This document shows positions 8,596 to 16,965 of a stretch of 64,000 bases of DNA, one piece after another. A model generated the notes under the pieces. That model did not search any database, was not told the DNA's origin, and saw nothing but the letters and a program-made list of their open reading frames with translations. This DNA comes from Bradyrhizobium sp. WSM471 (GTDB taxonomy: Bacteria > Pseudomonadota > Alphaproteobacteria > Rhizobiales > Xanthobacteraceae): NCBI RefSeq assembly GCF_000244915.1, contig NZ_CM001442.1, forward strand, positions 5,704,001-5,768,000, written 5' to 3'. A program made the translations under genes and the position numbers. Within the stretch, counting starts at the first letter, position 1. The number at the start of each line of letters is the position of its first letter.

Positions 8596-9378
8596 TCACC
8601 GGCCCGTCCACACCGGCTTGCGCTTCTCGCTGAACGCCTTCAGGCCCTCCTTGGCGTCCTCGGTCATGGCGAGCAATGCGATCTGGCTTTCGGTGTAGGC
8701 GATGCTCTCGTCGAACGACATCGAGGCGATCGCGCGCATCGCGTATTTGCCGCGGCGGATCGCGGTCGGGGATTTGTCGACGATGCGGCCGATCAGCCAG
8801 TCGACCTTGGCGTCCAGCTCGGCCGTGGGCACGACGTAGTTCAGCAGGCCCGCTGCCAATGCCGCCTTCGCGTCGAACGGCTCGCCGGTCAGCGCCCATT
8901 CGTTGACAAGGCGAGGTGGCGCGATGGACTGCAACAGGCTCAACACCTGCATCGGGAACACGCCGACCTTCACTTCCGGCAGGCCGAAGATGACGTGATC
9001 GGCGGCGACAGCCATGTCGGTCATGCAGAGCAGGCCCATGCCGCCTGCCATGCAGACCCCGCCGACGCGTGCGATCGCAGGCTTGGTCGCGTTCTGCGAA
9101 AAGCGCAACAAATCGGCATAGTCGACATTCGGCTTCGAATGATCCATCGCGAAGGCCGCGCCGGAGTTCTGCAGGTCCGCACCGGCGCAGAACGCCTTGT
9201 CGCCTGCGCCCGTCAGCACGATGACGCGCACGTCCTTGTCGTCATGCGCGTCGCGATAGCCGCGTGCGATGCCGGCGATCACCTCGCCATTCAGCGCGTT
9301 GCGTTTCTCGGGCCGGTTGATGGTGATCCAGAGCGCCTGCCCGCGTTTCTCGGTGATCACGGCTGTGGTGTCGGTCAT
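8596..9378 (-). CDS. Enoyl-CoA hydratase/isomerase family protein
   Basis: This is a 260-residue crotonase-fold enzyme. It starts MTDTTAVITEKRGQALWITI and shows NRPEKRNALNGEVIAGIARG, the oxyanion-hole segment GDKAFCAGADLQNSG, and GVCMAGGMGLLCMTDMAVAA. The FGLPEVKVGVFPMQVL segment carries a glutamate where hydratases have a catalytic acidic residue. It stands alone, convergent with the GlcG-like gene and downstream of the molybdopterin oxidoreductase on the same strand. The acyl-CoA it acts on cannot be deduced from the context. Confidence 0.88.
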   Translation of the reverse strand: MTDTTAVITEKRGQALWITINRPEKRNALNGEVIAGIARGYRDAHDDKDVRVIVLTGAGDKAFCAGADLQNSGAAFAMDHSKPNVDYADLLRFSQNATKPAIARVGGVCMAGGMGLLCMTDMAVAADHVIFGLPEVKVGVFPMQVLSLLQSIAPPRLVNEWALTGEPFDAKAALAAGLLNYVVPTAELDAKVDWLIGRIVDKSPTAIRRGKYAMRAIASMSFDESIAYTESQIALLAMTEDAKEGLKAFSEKRKPVWTGR

Positions 9379-9515
9379 GGCACGCTCGCTTCCTTGGCTC
9401 CCGTTTAGCGGCCATTTGCGGCAGCTCGGGCGGAAGGTGCAAGGGCAAACTGCGGCGCGGCGCCGCTTTAGCGCCTCGACACAAACTTGAACGGCGATCG
9501 AAGCGCGCGCGCGGC

Positions 9516-11606
9516 TCAGGCCGCGACCGCTTTCCTGATCCAGACCTTGTTGTCGTGGAACGCGGCGCCGCCGATCGGCGCGATCGTGTCCGCCCCCGTC
9601 AGCATGTTGATGCCGCGATTACCGATATGGTTCTTGTTGGGTTGAACGGACTCCGCGATCAGCACGCCGCGCCGCACGCCCTCGAACAGCGTGGCGATCA
9701 GCGTGGTCTCGCCGCGGGTGTTGCCGAGCGTCACGGCGTCGCCCTGGGCGATGTCGAGCGCGGCCGCATCCAGGGGATGGATCATCACGCTCGCCTTGCC
9801 CTCGCGCGCCTGGGAGGATGGCGTCTCGTTGAAGGTGGTGTTGAGAAAGCTGCGCGACGGGCTCGTGGCAAGCCGGAACGGATGGGCCTGGTCGGAATGC
9901 TCGATCACCGCCCAATGGTCCGGCAGCGACGGCATCTTGTCGAAGTCACCCATCGTCTGGCCGAACGGCGGATGAGCCCAATCGGCCTTGAAATGGAACT
10001 TCCTGTCGGCATGGGCGAAGCCGTCGAGATAATGCGAGGTGCGGAAGTCCGGCTGCAGGTCGCGCCAGAGGTCGGCTTCGAGACCGGTAATGTCGCCGTG
10101 GCCGCTGAGCTTCAGCGTCGCGTCGATCAATTCACGCGGCGTCAGCTCGAACCCCGGATGACTGGCGCCAAGCCGCGGCGCCAGCGCCTGCAGGACCTCG
10201 TGGTTGGAGCGGCATTCGCCGGGCGGGTCGATCAGCTTCGGCCCGACCGAGATGTGCTGGTGGCCGCCGCCGTAATAGAGATCGTCATGCTCCATGAACA
10301 TTGTCGCCGGCAGCACGATGTCGGCCATCTGCGCCGTCTCGGTCATGAACTGCTCGTGCACCGCGACGAACAAATCCTCGCGCGCAAAACCCTGCCGCAC
10401 GAGCGCCTGCTCCGGCGCAACGGTCATCGGGTTGGTGTTCTGGATCAGCAGCGCCTTGACCGGACCCTTGCCGTGCAGGGCCTTGGAATCGCCCGTGAGG
10501 ATGCGGCCGATCTGCGACTGGTCGAGCGCGCGGATAGTTGGATCGATGGCGTCGTGGCCTTCGATGATGGATTCGTTGAAGTGCCACAGCGCGTAATTGT
10601 TGAAGAAGGCGCCGCCGCCTTCATATTGCCAGGCGCCGGTCACCGCGGGAATGCAGTTCGCGGCATGCATCTGCGCCGCGCCGTTGCGCGAGCGGGTGAA
10701 GCCGTAGCCGAGCCGGAAGAAGGTCCGCTTGGTCTCGCCGACCAGTTTGGCAAAAGCCTCGATCTCCGCCACCGGCACGCCTGAAATCGCGGATGCCCAT
10801 TCGGGCGTGCGCGTCTTCAGATGCGCCTCGAGCTCGCCGGGGCAATCGGTGTACTTGTCCATATAGGCGCGATCGGCATAGCCGTCGCGGAACAGGACAT
10901 GCATCACGCCGCAGGCGAACGCGCCGTCGGTGCCCGGCCGCAGGATGATCTTGATGTCCGCCTGCTTCATGGTCTCGTTGTCGTAGATGTCGACGGCCGC
11001 GATCTTGGCGCCACGCTCCTTCCGGGCACGGGCGGCGTGCGTCATCACGTTGACCTGCGTGTTGACGGGGTTGGTGCCCCAGATCACCACGAGATCGGAC
11101 AGCGCCATCTCGCGCGGATCGACGCCCGCGATCTTGCCGGTGCCGATCGCGAACCCGATGCGGCCGACATTGGCGCAGATGGTCTGATAGAACCGCGAAT
11201 ATTTCTTCACATGCGTGAGCCGGTTGAGGCCGTCGCGCATCACCAGTCCCATCGTGCCGGCGTAATAATAGGGCCAGACTGACTCCGCGCCGAATTCGCG
11301 CTCGGCCTGGTTGAAGCGATCCGCAATCTCGTCCAGCGCCTCGTCCCAGGTGATCCGGGCGAATTGGCCGGAGCCCTTCGGCCCGGTTCGGCGCAGCGGA
11401 TACACCAGCCTTTCGGGATGATGGATGCGCTCGGCATAGCGGGCGACCTTGGCGCAGACCACGCCGGCCGTATAGGTCTGCTTTTTCGAACCGCGGACAC
11501 GACCGATGCTGCGTCCCTCGACCACCTCGATATCGAGGGCACAGGCAGACGGGCAATCATGCGGACAGGTCGAATGGCGGATTTCGATCTTGGCGTGCTG
11601 GTTCAT
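9516..11606 (-). CDS. Molybdopterin-dependent oxidoreductase (DMSO-reductase superfamily)
   Basis: This is a 696-residue soluble-looking enzyme with a bis-MGD molybdenum centre and one Fe-S cluster. The N-terminal [4Fe-4S] site is C14, C18, C22 (CPHDCPSAC) and C51 (VVCAKV). The domain then runs through ITWDEALDEIADRFNQ, VVIWGTNPVNTQVNVMTH and NTNPMTVAPEQALV to a C-terminal MGD-binding domain (RGINMLTGADTIAPIGGAAF). The cysteine in TICANVG stands about where NapA/FdhF-type enzymes place a Mo ligand, which is an inference. There is no twin-arginine signal and no adjacent electron-transfer subunit. I chose the ATG at 11606; a TTG at 11612 is also in frame. A palindrome that looks like a GntR operator lies six bases upstream of the start. 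Confidence 0.9.
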   Translation of the reverse strand: MNQHAKIEIRHSTCPHDCPSACALDIEVVEGRSIGRVRGSKKQTYTAGVVCAKVARYAERIHHPERLVYPLRRTGPKGSGQFARITWDEALDEIADRFNQAEREFGAESVWPYYYAGTMGLVMRDGLNRLTHVKKYSRFYQTICANVGRIGFAIGTGKIAGVDPREMALSDLVVIWGTNPVNTQVNVMTHAARARKERGAKIAAVDIYDNETMKQADIKIILRPGTDGAFACGVMHVLFRDGYADRAYMDKYTDCPGELEAHLKTRTPEWASAISGVPVAEIEAFAKLVGETKRTFFRLGYGFTRSRNGAAQMHAANCIPAVTGAWQYEGGGAFFNNYALWHFNESIIEGHDAIDPTIRALDQSQIGRILTGDSKALHGKGPVKALLIQNTNPMTVAPEQALVRQGFAREDLFVAVHEQFMTETAQMADIVLPATMFMEHDDLYYGGGHQHISVGPKLIDPPGECRSNHEVLQALAPRLGASHPGFELTPRELIDATLKLSGHGDITGLEADLWRDLQPDFRTSHYLDGFAHADRKFHFKADWAHPPFGQTMGDFDKMPSLPDHWAVIEHSDQAHPFRLATSPSRSFLNTTFNETPSSQAREGKASVMIHPLDAAALDIAQGDAVTLGNTRGETTLIATLFEGVRRGVLIAESVQPNKNHIGNRGINMLTGADTIAPIGGAAFHDNKVWIRKAVAA

Positions 11607-11612
11607 GTCCAA

Positions 11613-11627
11613 TTTGGTAACACCAAA
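11613..11627. promoter_or_regulatory. GntR/FadR-like operator palindrome
   Basis: TTTGGT-AAC-ACCAAA is a perfect 6+6 palindrome with a 3-base spacer and fits the TnGTnnnACnA pattern of FadR-subfamily GntR regulators. It abuts the start of the molybdopterin oxidoreductase gene. A second inverted repeat overlaps it: AAATACC at 11626-11632 and GGTATTT at 11644-11650. No GntR gene is present in the window. Confidence 0.55.
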
Positions 11628-11837
11628 ATACCTGTCAGCCGAGGGTATTTATCCGGCAACGCCCATGCGATTTGCTCAAATCGCGCGCCGCCGGTTCCTG
11701 CCGCGACCGCGAAAAGCCGCGCCGCCACACCGAAAACCGCAGGATATTCCAGGCACGATCGGCCTTGTGAGGCGTCGACAGTCCGCCTCCCCTGCCGCTA
11801 CAGTGCCGCCAACAAGAACGACATCAGGGAGGTGGGT

Positions 11838-12812
11838 GTGACGGCCCGACAATTCATGCTGGCGCTGGCTGCCGGCCTGCTCAGCGCATGCTCTGCAGCC
11901 CCGTCCCTGGCGCAAGACTATCCCAATCATGCGGTCCGGATCGTCGTGCCCTTCGGTGCGGGCGGACCGGCCGATGTCGCGGCCCGGCAGATCGGCAATG
12001 CACTCCAGGAGAGTTTTGGCCAGCCCTTCGTGATCGAGAACCGCACCGGCGCGGGCGGCGTCATCGGCACGGTCGAAGCGGCGAAGTCGCCCGCCGACGG
12101 CTACACGCTGCTGATGATGTCCAACACCCAGACAGCGAACGAATCCCTGCTGACGCCGGACAAGCGCAAATACGAGCTGATGCGTGACCTCGCGCCGATC
12201 GCGCCGGTCAACGCTTCCGATCTCGTCATCGTTGTGAACCCGCAAGTCGCAGCGAAGACGCTGCAGGAGTTCGTCGCTCTGGCCAAGTCGCAGCCGGGCA
12301 AGTTGAACTACGCCTCCTCCGGCCAGGGCACGCCCTATCACATGGCCGGTGAGCTGTTCAAAGCCATGGCCGGCATCGATCTCGTCCACGTCCCCTACCG
12401 CAACAGTGGCGAGGCGCGCAGCGGCGTGATCGGCGGGCAGGTGCAGATGATGATCGACGCGGTGCCGGCGATGGCGCCGAACATCGGCGAGAACCAGGTC
12501 CGAGCGCTCGCGACCACCGGCAAGCAGCGCTCAGCGGTGCTGGCGAACGTGCCGACGGCGATCGAGGCGGGCATAGCAGGCTATGAAGCCACGATCTGGC
12601 TCGGCCTGATGGCGCCGGCCGGCACGCCGAAACCTGTGATCGACAAGCTCAATGCCGCCGTGAACGCAATGGTGAAGCGGGCCGACATCGTCAAGCTCTG
12701 GACTGCGCAGGGCGCGGTGCCCATGTCGATGACGCCGGAGGAATTCGACAAATTCCTCCGCGGCGACATCGAGAAATGGGCCGACGTGGTCAAGAAGTTC
12801 GACAAGTCCTGA
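11838..12812 (+). CDS. Bug-family (TctC-like) periplasmic solute receptor
   Basis: This 324-residue receptor belongs to the tripartite tricarboxylate receptor family. I chose the GTG at 11838 because AGGGAGG lies about six bases upstream and the product starts with a signal peptide, VTARQFMLALAAGLLSACSA, ending PSLAQ before DYPNHAVRIVVPFGAGGPAD. The cysteine in LLSACSA could be mistaken for a lipobox, but a Sec site at LAQ-DY is more typical of Bug proteins. No TctA/B genes accompany it. Instead it leads an operon with a molybdenum hydroxylase, suggesting that the receptor binds the hydroxylase substrate and uses a transporter encoded elsewhere, or that it acts as a sensor. Confidence 0.9.
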   Translation: MTARQFMLALAAGLLSACSAAPSLAQDYPNHAVRIVVPFGAGGPADVAARQIGNALQESFGQPFVIENRTGAGGVIGTVEAAKSPADGYTLLMMSNTQTANESLLTPDKRKYELMRDLAPIAPVNASDLVIVVNPQVAAKTLQEFVALAKSQPGKLNYASSGQGTPYHMAGELFKAMAGIDLVHVPYRNSGEARSGVIGGQVQMMIDAVPAMAPNIGENQVRALATTGKQRSAVLANVPTAIEAGIAGYEATIWLGLMAPAGTPKPVIDKLNAAVNAMVKRADIVKLWTAQGAVPMSMTPEEFDKFLRGDIEKWADVVKKFDKS

Positions 12813-12827
12813 GGCCGCAGAGCGACA

Positions 12828-13298
12828 ATGCCGACCATTCGATTCCAGCTCAACGGCACGGCGGCGGCCGTGGATACCGATCCGGATCAGACGCTGCTCG
12901 ATGTGCTGCGCGGCCGGCTCGGCGTCACCGGTCCGCATTTCGGCTGCGGAGCCGGCGAGTGCGGCGCTTGCTATGTCATGGTCGGTGATCGCGCGATGGC
13001 CTCCTGCGACATGCCGATGTGGTCGGTCGCGGACAAGGAGATCGTTACGGTGGAAGGCCTCGGCACGGCGGAGCAACCGCATCCGCTGCAACGTGCCTTT
13101 ATCTCCGAGCAGGCGATGCAATGCGGCTATTGCGTATCGGGAATCCTGATCAGCGCGGCGGCGCTGCTGAAGCGCAATCCGTCGCCGACGGAGGCCGAGG
13201 TGAAAGCGGCGCTTGATCGCAATCTGTGCCGCTGCGGATCGCACAACCGCATGGTCCGCGCCGTGCTGCGGGCGGCCGCGGAGATGGCGACATCATGA
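12828..13298 (+). CDS. (2Fe-2S) small subunit of a molybdenum hydroxylase
   Basis: This 156-residue protein carries the two [2Fe-2S] clusters of a xanthine-oxidase-family hydroxylase. The plant-type cluster site is CGAGECGACYVMVGDRAMAS followed by C. The second cluster is in MQCGYCVSGILIS and NLCRCGSHNRM. It matches small subunits of the isoquinoline 1-oxidoreductase / nicotinate dehydrogenase type. The start follows the Bug gene by 15 bp, and its stop overlaps the large-subunit start (ATGA at 13295-13298), so the subunits are coupled. Confidence 0.93.
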   Translation: MPTIRFQLNGTAAAVDTDPDQTLLDVLRGRLGVTGPHFGCGAGECGACYVMVGDRAMASCDMPMWSVADKEIVTVEGLGTAEQPHPLQRAFISEQAMQCGYCVSGILISAAALLKRNPSPTEAEVKAALDRNLCRCGSHNRMVRAVLRAAAEMATS

Positions 13299-15430
13299 GT
13301 GCGCCGTCCCCTGCCCCGACACTGCCGGTCAGCCTTGCTGCCAATCCCAAGCTGTCATCCTGGGTGAAGCTCGTCGGCGACGGCCGTGTGGCGATCTCGC
13401 CCGGCAAGGTCGAGATCGGCCAGGGCATCGTCACGGCCCTGGCGCAGATCGCAGCCGACGAGCTCGACGTCGATATTGGCCGCATCGAGATGATCCGCGC
13501 CTCCACGGCGGCAAGCCCGAACGAGGGCGTCACCTCGGGCAGCCTTTCGATCCAGCAATCCGGCCGCGCGCTACGCCATGCCTGTGCCGAAATCCGCCAG
13601 CGCTTCCTCCTCGCAGCGTCGGAGCGTCTCGGTGTCGATGCATCGCTGCTCGAGATCCATGACGGCACGATCTCGGGCCCCGGCAATGTCAGGACCAGCT
13701 ATTGGGAGTTGGCCGATGACATCTCGCTCGACCACGACGCCAATGCGGGCGCGACGGCGAAGATTGTCGCCAAGCGCACCGTCGCCGGACATTCGGTCCA
13801 GCGCGTCGACATTCCCGACAAGGTGTTCGCACGGCCGCGCTTCATTCATGACTGTCCGCTGCCGGACTTGCTGCACGGACGCGTGCTGCGGCCGGAGACC
13901 TCGGGCGCCAAACTGATCGCGCTCGACGAGATGGCGACGCGAGCCGTTCCCGGCCTCGTCGCGATCGTCCGCGACGGCAGCTTTGCCGGGGTGGTTGCCG
14001 ACAGCGAGGCAGCGGCGGAAGCCGCGCTGAAAGCCTTGCGCAGGGGCGCGACATGGTCGGCCGGTGAGCCGCTGCCGGATGAAAATGATCTGGCCGGATT
14101 CCTGAAGAGCCAGCCGGTCGAGACCACCGTGATCGACGCCAGGACCACTGCGGCAACGATAAAGAAGGCTGCTCGCACCCTCCGCCGGCGATACATCCGT
14201 CCCTACATTGCGCATGCCTCGATCGCACCGTCCTGTGCGATGGCACAATGGGGTGGCGATCGCGTCCATATCTGGACGCACAGCCAGGGCGTCTATCTGC
14301 TGCGCGCCGATCTCGCGATCGTGCTGAAGCTGCCGGCACAAAATATCGTCGTCGAGCACATGGAAGGCGCGGGCTGCTACGGACACAATGCCGCCGACGA
14401 CGTCGCGCTCGATGCCGTGCTGCTGGCGAAAGCTGCCGGCGGCCGTCCGGTGCGGGTGCAATGGTCGCGCCACGACGAGATGTCCCATGCGCCGTTCGGC
14501 GCGGCGATGGCGATCGAGATCGAGGCCGACCTCGATGCGGACAACGAGATCGTCGGTTGGCGCCATGCGATCTGGAGCAACGGCCACGCGGCGCGGCCGG
14601 GGCGCGCGGCACAGCCCGCGCTGCTTGCCGCAACCGAGATTGCGACCCCCTGGCCGCGCATGATCTCGACCAATCCGCCCGCGGCCAATGGCGGCGGCGG
14701 CGACCGCAACTCCGTTCCGCTCTACGACTTCCCGGCCTGGACGGTCACGAGTCACCGGCTGCTGACCATGCCGGTGCGAACCTCGGCACTGCGGACACTC
14801 GGCGGACAAGGCAATGTGTTCGCCATCGAGTCCCTGCTCGACGAGATCGCCGCCCTGCGCGGCGAAGACCCGATCGCGTTCCGCTTGCGTCATCTGCGCG
14901 ATGAGCGCGCAAAGGACGTCATCCGGGCCGCGGCACGACGCGCGCAGTGGAAACCGCAGAAGCAGTCCGGCATCGGTCACGGCGTCGGCTTCGCCCGCTA
15001 CAAGAACACGGGGGCCTATTGCGCCGCGATTGCGGAGATCGAAGGCAGCGATGACATCCGCGTCAAGCGGCTGACGCTGGCGGTCGACGTCGGCGAGGTC
15101 ATCAACCCGGACGGCGTCATCAACCAGATCGAGGGCGGCGCGATCCAGGCGACGAGCTGGGTGCTGAAGGAACGTGTCCGCTTCGACCGCACGCGCATCA
15201 CATCGACGTCCTGGACCGACTATCCGATCCTCACCTTCAGCGAGGTGCCAATGGTGGATGTCGAGATCGTCCAGCGGCCGGAGATCGAACCGGTCGGCGC
15301 CGGCGAGGCCGCGCACGGCCCGGTGACGGCCGCGATCGCGAATGCCGTTTACGATTGCCTCGGCGTACGCGTGCGCGACCTGCCGATCACCCGCGACAAG
15401 ATCATTGCAGCCATGGAGCTGGCATCGTGA
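13295..15430 (+). CDS. Molybdopterin-binding large subunit of a molybdenum hydroxylase (isoquinoline 1-oxidoreductase beta type)
   Basis: This is the 711-residue catalytic subunit with the molybdenum cofactor, expected to hydroxylate an N-heterocycle or aldehyde with water. The start at 13295 overlaps the upstream stop; an upstream frame extension is not needed. Family segments include GQGIVTALAQIAADEL, EHMEGAGCYGHNAADDVALD, RTLGGQGNVFAIESLLDEIA and, near the C-terminus, PVGAGEAAHGPVTAAIANAV, which contains the catalytic glutamate. There is no FAD subunit and no CXXCH haem site, so the electron acceptor must be another protein. It lacks a twin-arginine signal at the chosen start. The substrate is not known; a nicotinate role is only one possibility. 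Confidence 0.9.
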   Translation: MSAPSPAPTLPVSLAANPKLSSWVKLVGDGRVAISPGKVEIGQGIVTALAQIAADELDVDIGRIEMIRASTAASPNEGVTSGSLSIQQSGRALRHACAEIRQRFLLAASERLGVDASLLEIHDGTISGPGNVRTSYWELADDISLDHDANAGATAKIVAKRTVAGHSVQRVDIPDKVFARPRFIHDCPLPDLLHGRVLRPETSGAKLIALDEMATRAVPGLVAIVRDGSFAGVVADSEAAAEAALKALRRGATWSAGEPLPDENDLAGFLKSQPVETTVIDARTTAATIKKAARTLRRRYIRPYIAHASIAPSCAMAQWGGDRVHIWTHSQGVYLLRADLAIVLKLPAQNIVVEHMEGAGCYGHNAADDVALDAVLLAKAAGGRPVRVQWSRHDEMSHAPFGAAMAIEIEADLDADNEIVGWRHAIWSNGHAARPGRAAQPALLAATEIATPWPRMISTNPPAANGGGGDRNSVPLYDFPAWTVTSHRLLTMPVRTSALRTLGGQGNVFAIESLLDEIAALRGEDPIAFRLRHLRDERAKDVIRAAARRAQWKPQKQSGIGHGVGFARYKNTGAYCAAIAEIEGSDDIRVKRLTLAVDVGEVINPDGVINQIEGGAIQATSWVLKERVRFDRTRITSTSWTDYPILTFSEVPMVDVEIVQRPEIEPVGAGEAAHGPVTAAIANAVYDCLGVRVRDLPITRDKIIAAMELAS

Positions 15431-16125
15431 CCACAGTGAGCATTTTGAGCGGAGGCGCGGCGCAAGGCCTGGTGCGCGGCCTCAGCGAACCCTTCAAGAC
15501 GCAGACCGGCTTCGGCATCGACGGCGAGTTCGGCGCGGTCGGCGTCATGGCCGACAAGCTGCGCGCGGGAACGGCGGCCGATCTGGTGATCCTGACGCAG
15601 GCGCTGCTTGCTAAGCTTGCCGAAGAGAAGCTCGTCATCCCCTCCTCGATCTCGGATATCGGACGGGTCGAGACCGCGCTGGCGGTCCGTAGCCGCGATC
15701 CCAAGGTGACGGTGAAGACCGAGACTGACCTGCGCGAGGCGCTGCGCAGCGCCGACGCGATCTACGTCCCGGACACGAAAGCCTCCACGGCGGGACAGCA
15801 CGTTGCAAAGGTGCTGCATCAGCTCGGCATCGCCTACGAGGTCGCTTCGCGCCTCAAGATCTTTCCCAACGGCGCGACTTCGATGCGGGAGCTTGCGGCA
15901 TCCACCGCCGCGCATCCGATCGGCTGCACGCAGGCGACCGAGATCATCGCGACCGACGGTATCGTGCTGTCAGGGGCGTTGCCGCCGGGCTGCGAGCTCG
16001 TGACGATGTACACGGCCGGCGTGACCATGCGAGCCGCACATCCGCAAGAGGCGGCGGCGCTGATCGCGTTGCTGACCGGCGCAGACCGCAAGGATCTGCG
16101 CCAGCGCGTCGGATTTACAGGCTAG
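15427..16125 (+). CDS. ModA-like substrate-binding-domain protein without signal peptide
   Basis: This 232-residue protein has the fold pattern of molybdate-binding ModA proteins: VSILSGGAAQGLVRGLSEPF, then ADKLRAGTAADLVILTQALL and a C-terminal GVTMRAAHPQEAAALIALLT. It begins with GTG at 15427, overlapping the stop of the hydroxylase gene (GTGA), and no signal peptide or membrane segment precedes the domain. It should therefore stay in the cytoplasm, unlike an ABC receptor. Its place as last gene of a molybdenum-enzyme operon suggests a role in cofactor or substrate handling, but that is inference. Confidence 0.8.
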   Translation: MTTVSILSGGAAQGLVRGLSEPFKTQTGFGIDGEFGAVGVMADKLRAGTAADLVILTQALLAKLAEEKLVIPSSISDIGRVETALAVRSRDPKVTVKTETDLREALRSADAIYVPDTKASTAGQHVAKVLHQLGIAYEVASRLKIFPNGATSMRELAASTAAHPIGCTQATEIIATDGIVLSGALPPGCELVTMYTAGVTMRAAHPQEAAALIALLTGADRKDLRQRVGFTG

Positions 16126-16134
16126 ATAACCGCC

Positions 16135-16941
16135 CTATGTGTGCAACTGGGTGAGGCCGGTCGGCGGACCGTCGACGGCGGTCCAGCCGCCATCGACGAA
16201 CAGTGTGCTGCCGCTGACATAGCTCGCGGCGTCCGAGGCGAGATAGGCGACGGCGGTCGCGACCTCGTCGGCGCTGCTCCAGCGGTTGAACACGGTGTGG
16301 CCGGCGTAGAGATTGTAGATGTCGGGACGCTGCTTGAACGGGCCGGTCAGCGCGGTCTCGGCGATGCTCGGCGCGATCGCGTTGACGCGCACGCCGGAGC
16401 GTCCAACCTCAGACGCAAAGCCCTTCACCAGCAGGCCGATGGCGGCCTTGGTCGAGCCGTAGACGCCCAGGCCCGGCTCGATGGTCACCGCCCGCACCGA
16501 GGAGCAGGCGATGATGCTGCCGCCCTTCTGCTCGACCATGATGCGGCCGAAGGCCTGGAAGAACCAGACCGTGCCCTTGATGTTGAGGTTGAGGACGCGG
16601 TCGAGATCCTCCTCGGTGTAGTCGAGGATGGTCTTGCGGATGTTGAGCCCGGGCGTCGTCACCGCGATGTCGAGCCGCGAGAATTTCTGCATCACGATCC
16701 TGGCCAGCGCATTGACCTCCGCGGCGCTCGCCGCGTCGCACCCAGCCGCCTCGGCCCAGCCGCCCTTCTCACGAATGCCGGCGGCGGTCGCTTCGGCGGC
16801 GTCAAGCGCGCGATCGGCGCAGACGACACGGGCGCCGAGCCCGGCCAGCGCCTCGGCCGACGATTTGCCGATGCCCGAGGCGGCGCCCAGCACCACAGCC
16901 GTCTTGCCGGTGAGATCGAAGAGCTTGCGATAGTCAGTCAC
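16135..16941 (-). CDS. Short-chain dehydrogenase/reductase (SDR)
   Basis: This is a 268-residue classical SDR using NAD(P)H. The cofactor motif GAASGIG lies near residue 19, ITTP-like TTPGLN replaces the usual NNAG, and the catalytic residues are in CSSVRAVTIEPGLGVYGSTKAA (Ser, Tyr-x3-Lys). It is the last gene of a unit read leftwards from dctP and converges with the ModA-like gene, with 9 bp between the stops. Neighbourhood to a TRAP importer suggests it oxidises or reduces the imported acid, but the substrate is not known. Confidence 0.9.
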   Translation of the reverse strand: MTDYRKLFDLTGKTAVVLGAASGIGKSSAEALAGLGARVVCADRALDAAEATAAGIREKGGWAEAAGCDAASAAEVNALARIVMQKFSRLDIAVTTPGLNIRKTILDYTEEDLDRVLNLNIKGTVWFFQAFGRIMVEQKGGSIIACSSVRAVTIEPGLGVYGSTKAAIGLLVKGFASEVGRSGVRVNAIAPSIAETALTGPFKQRPDIYNLYAGHTVFNRWSSADEVATAVAYLASDAASYVSGSTLFVDGGWTAVDGPPTGLTQLHT

Positions 16942-16965
16942 GGATAGATTCTCCCTGCGTTGCTG

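Noticed and set aside
13571..15316. Minus-strand open frame of about 581 codons opposite the molybdenum hydroxylase gene
   Set aside because: It has no family resemblance and overlaps catalytic motifs on the other strand.
12828..15430. Assignment of the molybdenum hydroxylase as nicotinate dehydrogenase NicAB
   Set aside because: The NicX-like gene is 37 kb away, the large subunit lacks the cytochrome region I expect of NicB, and no other nic gene lies nearby, so only the family-level call is kept.
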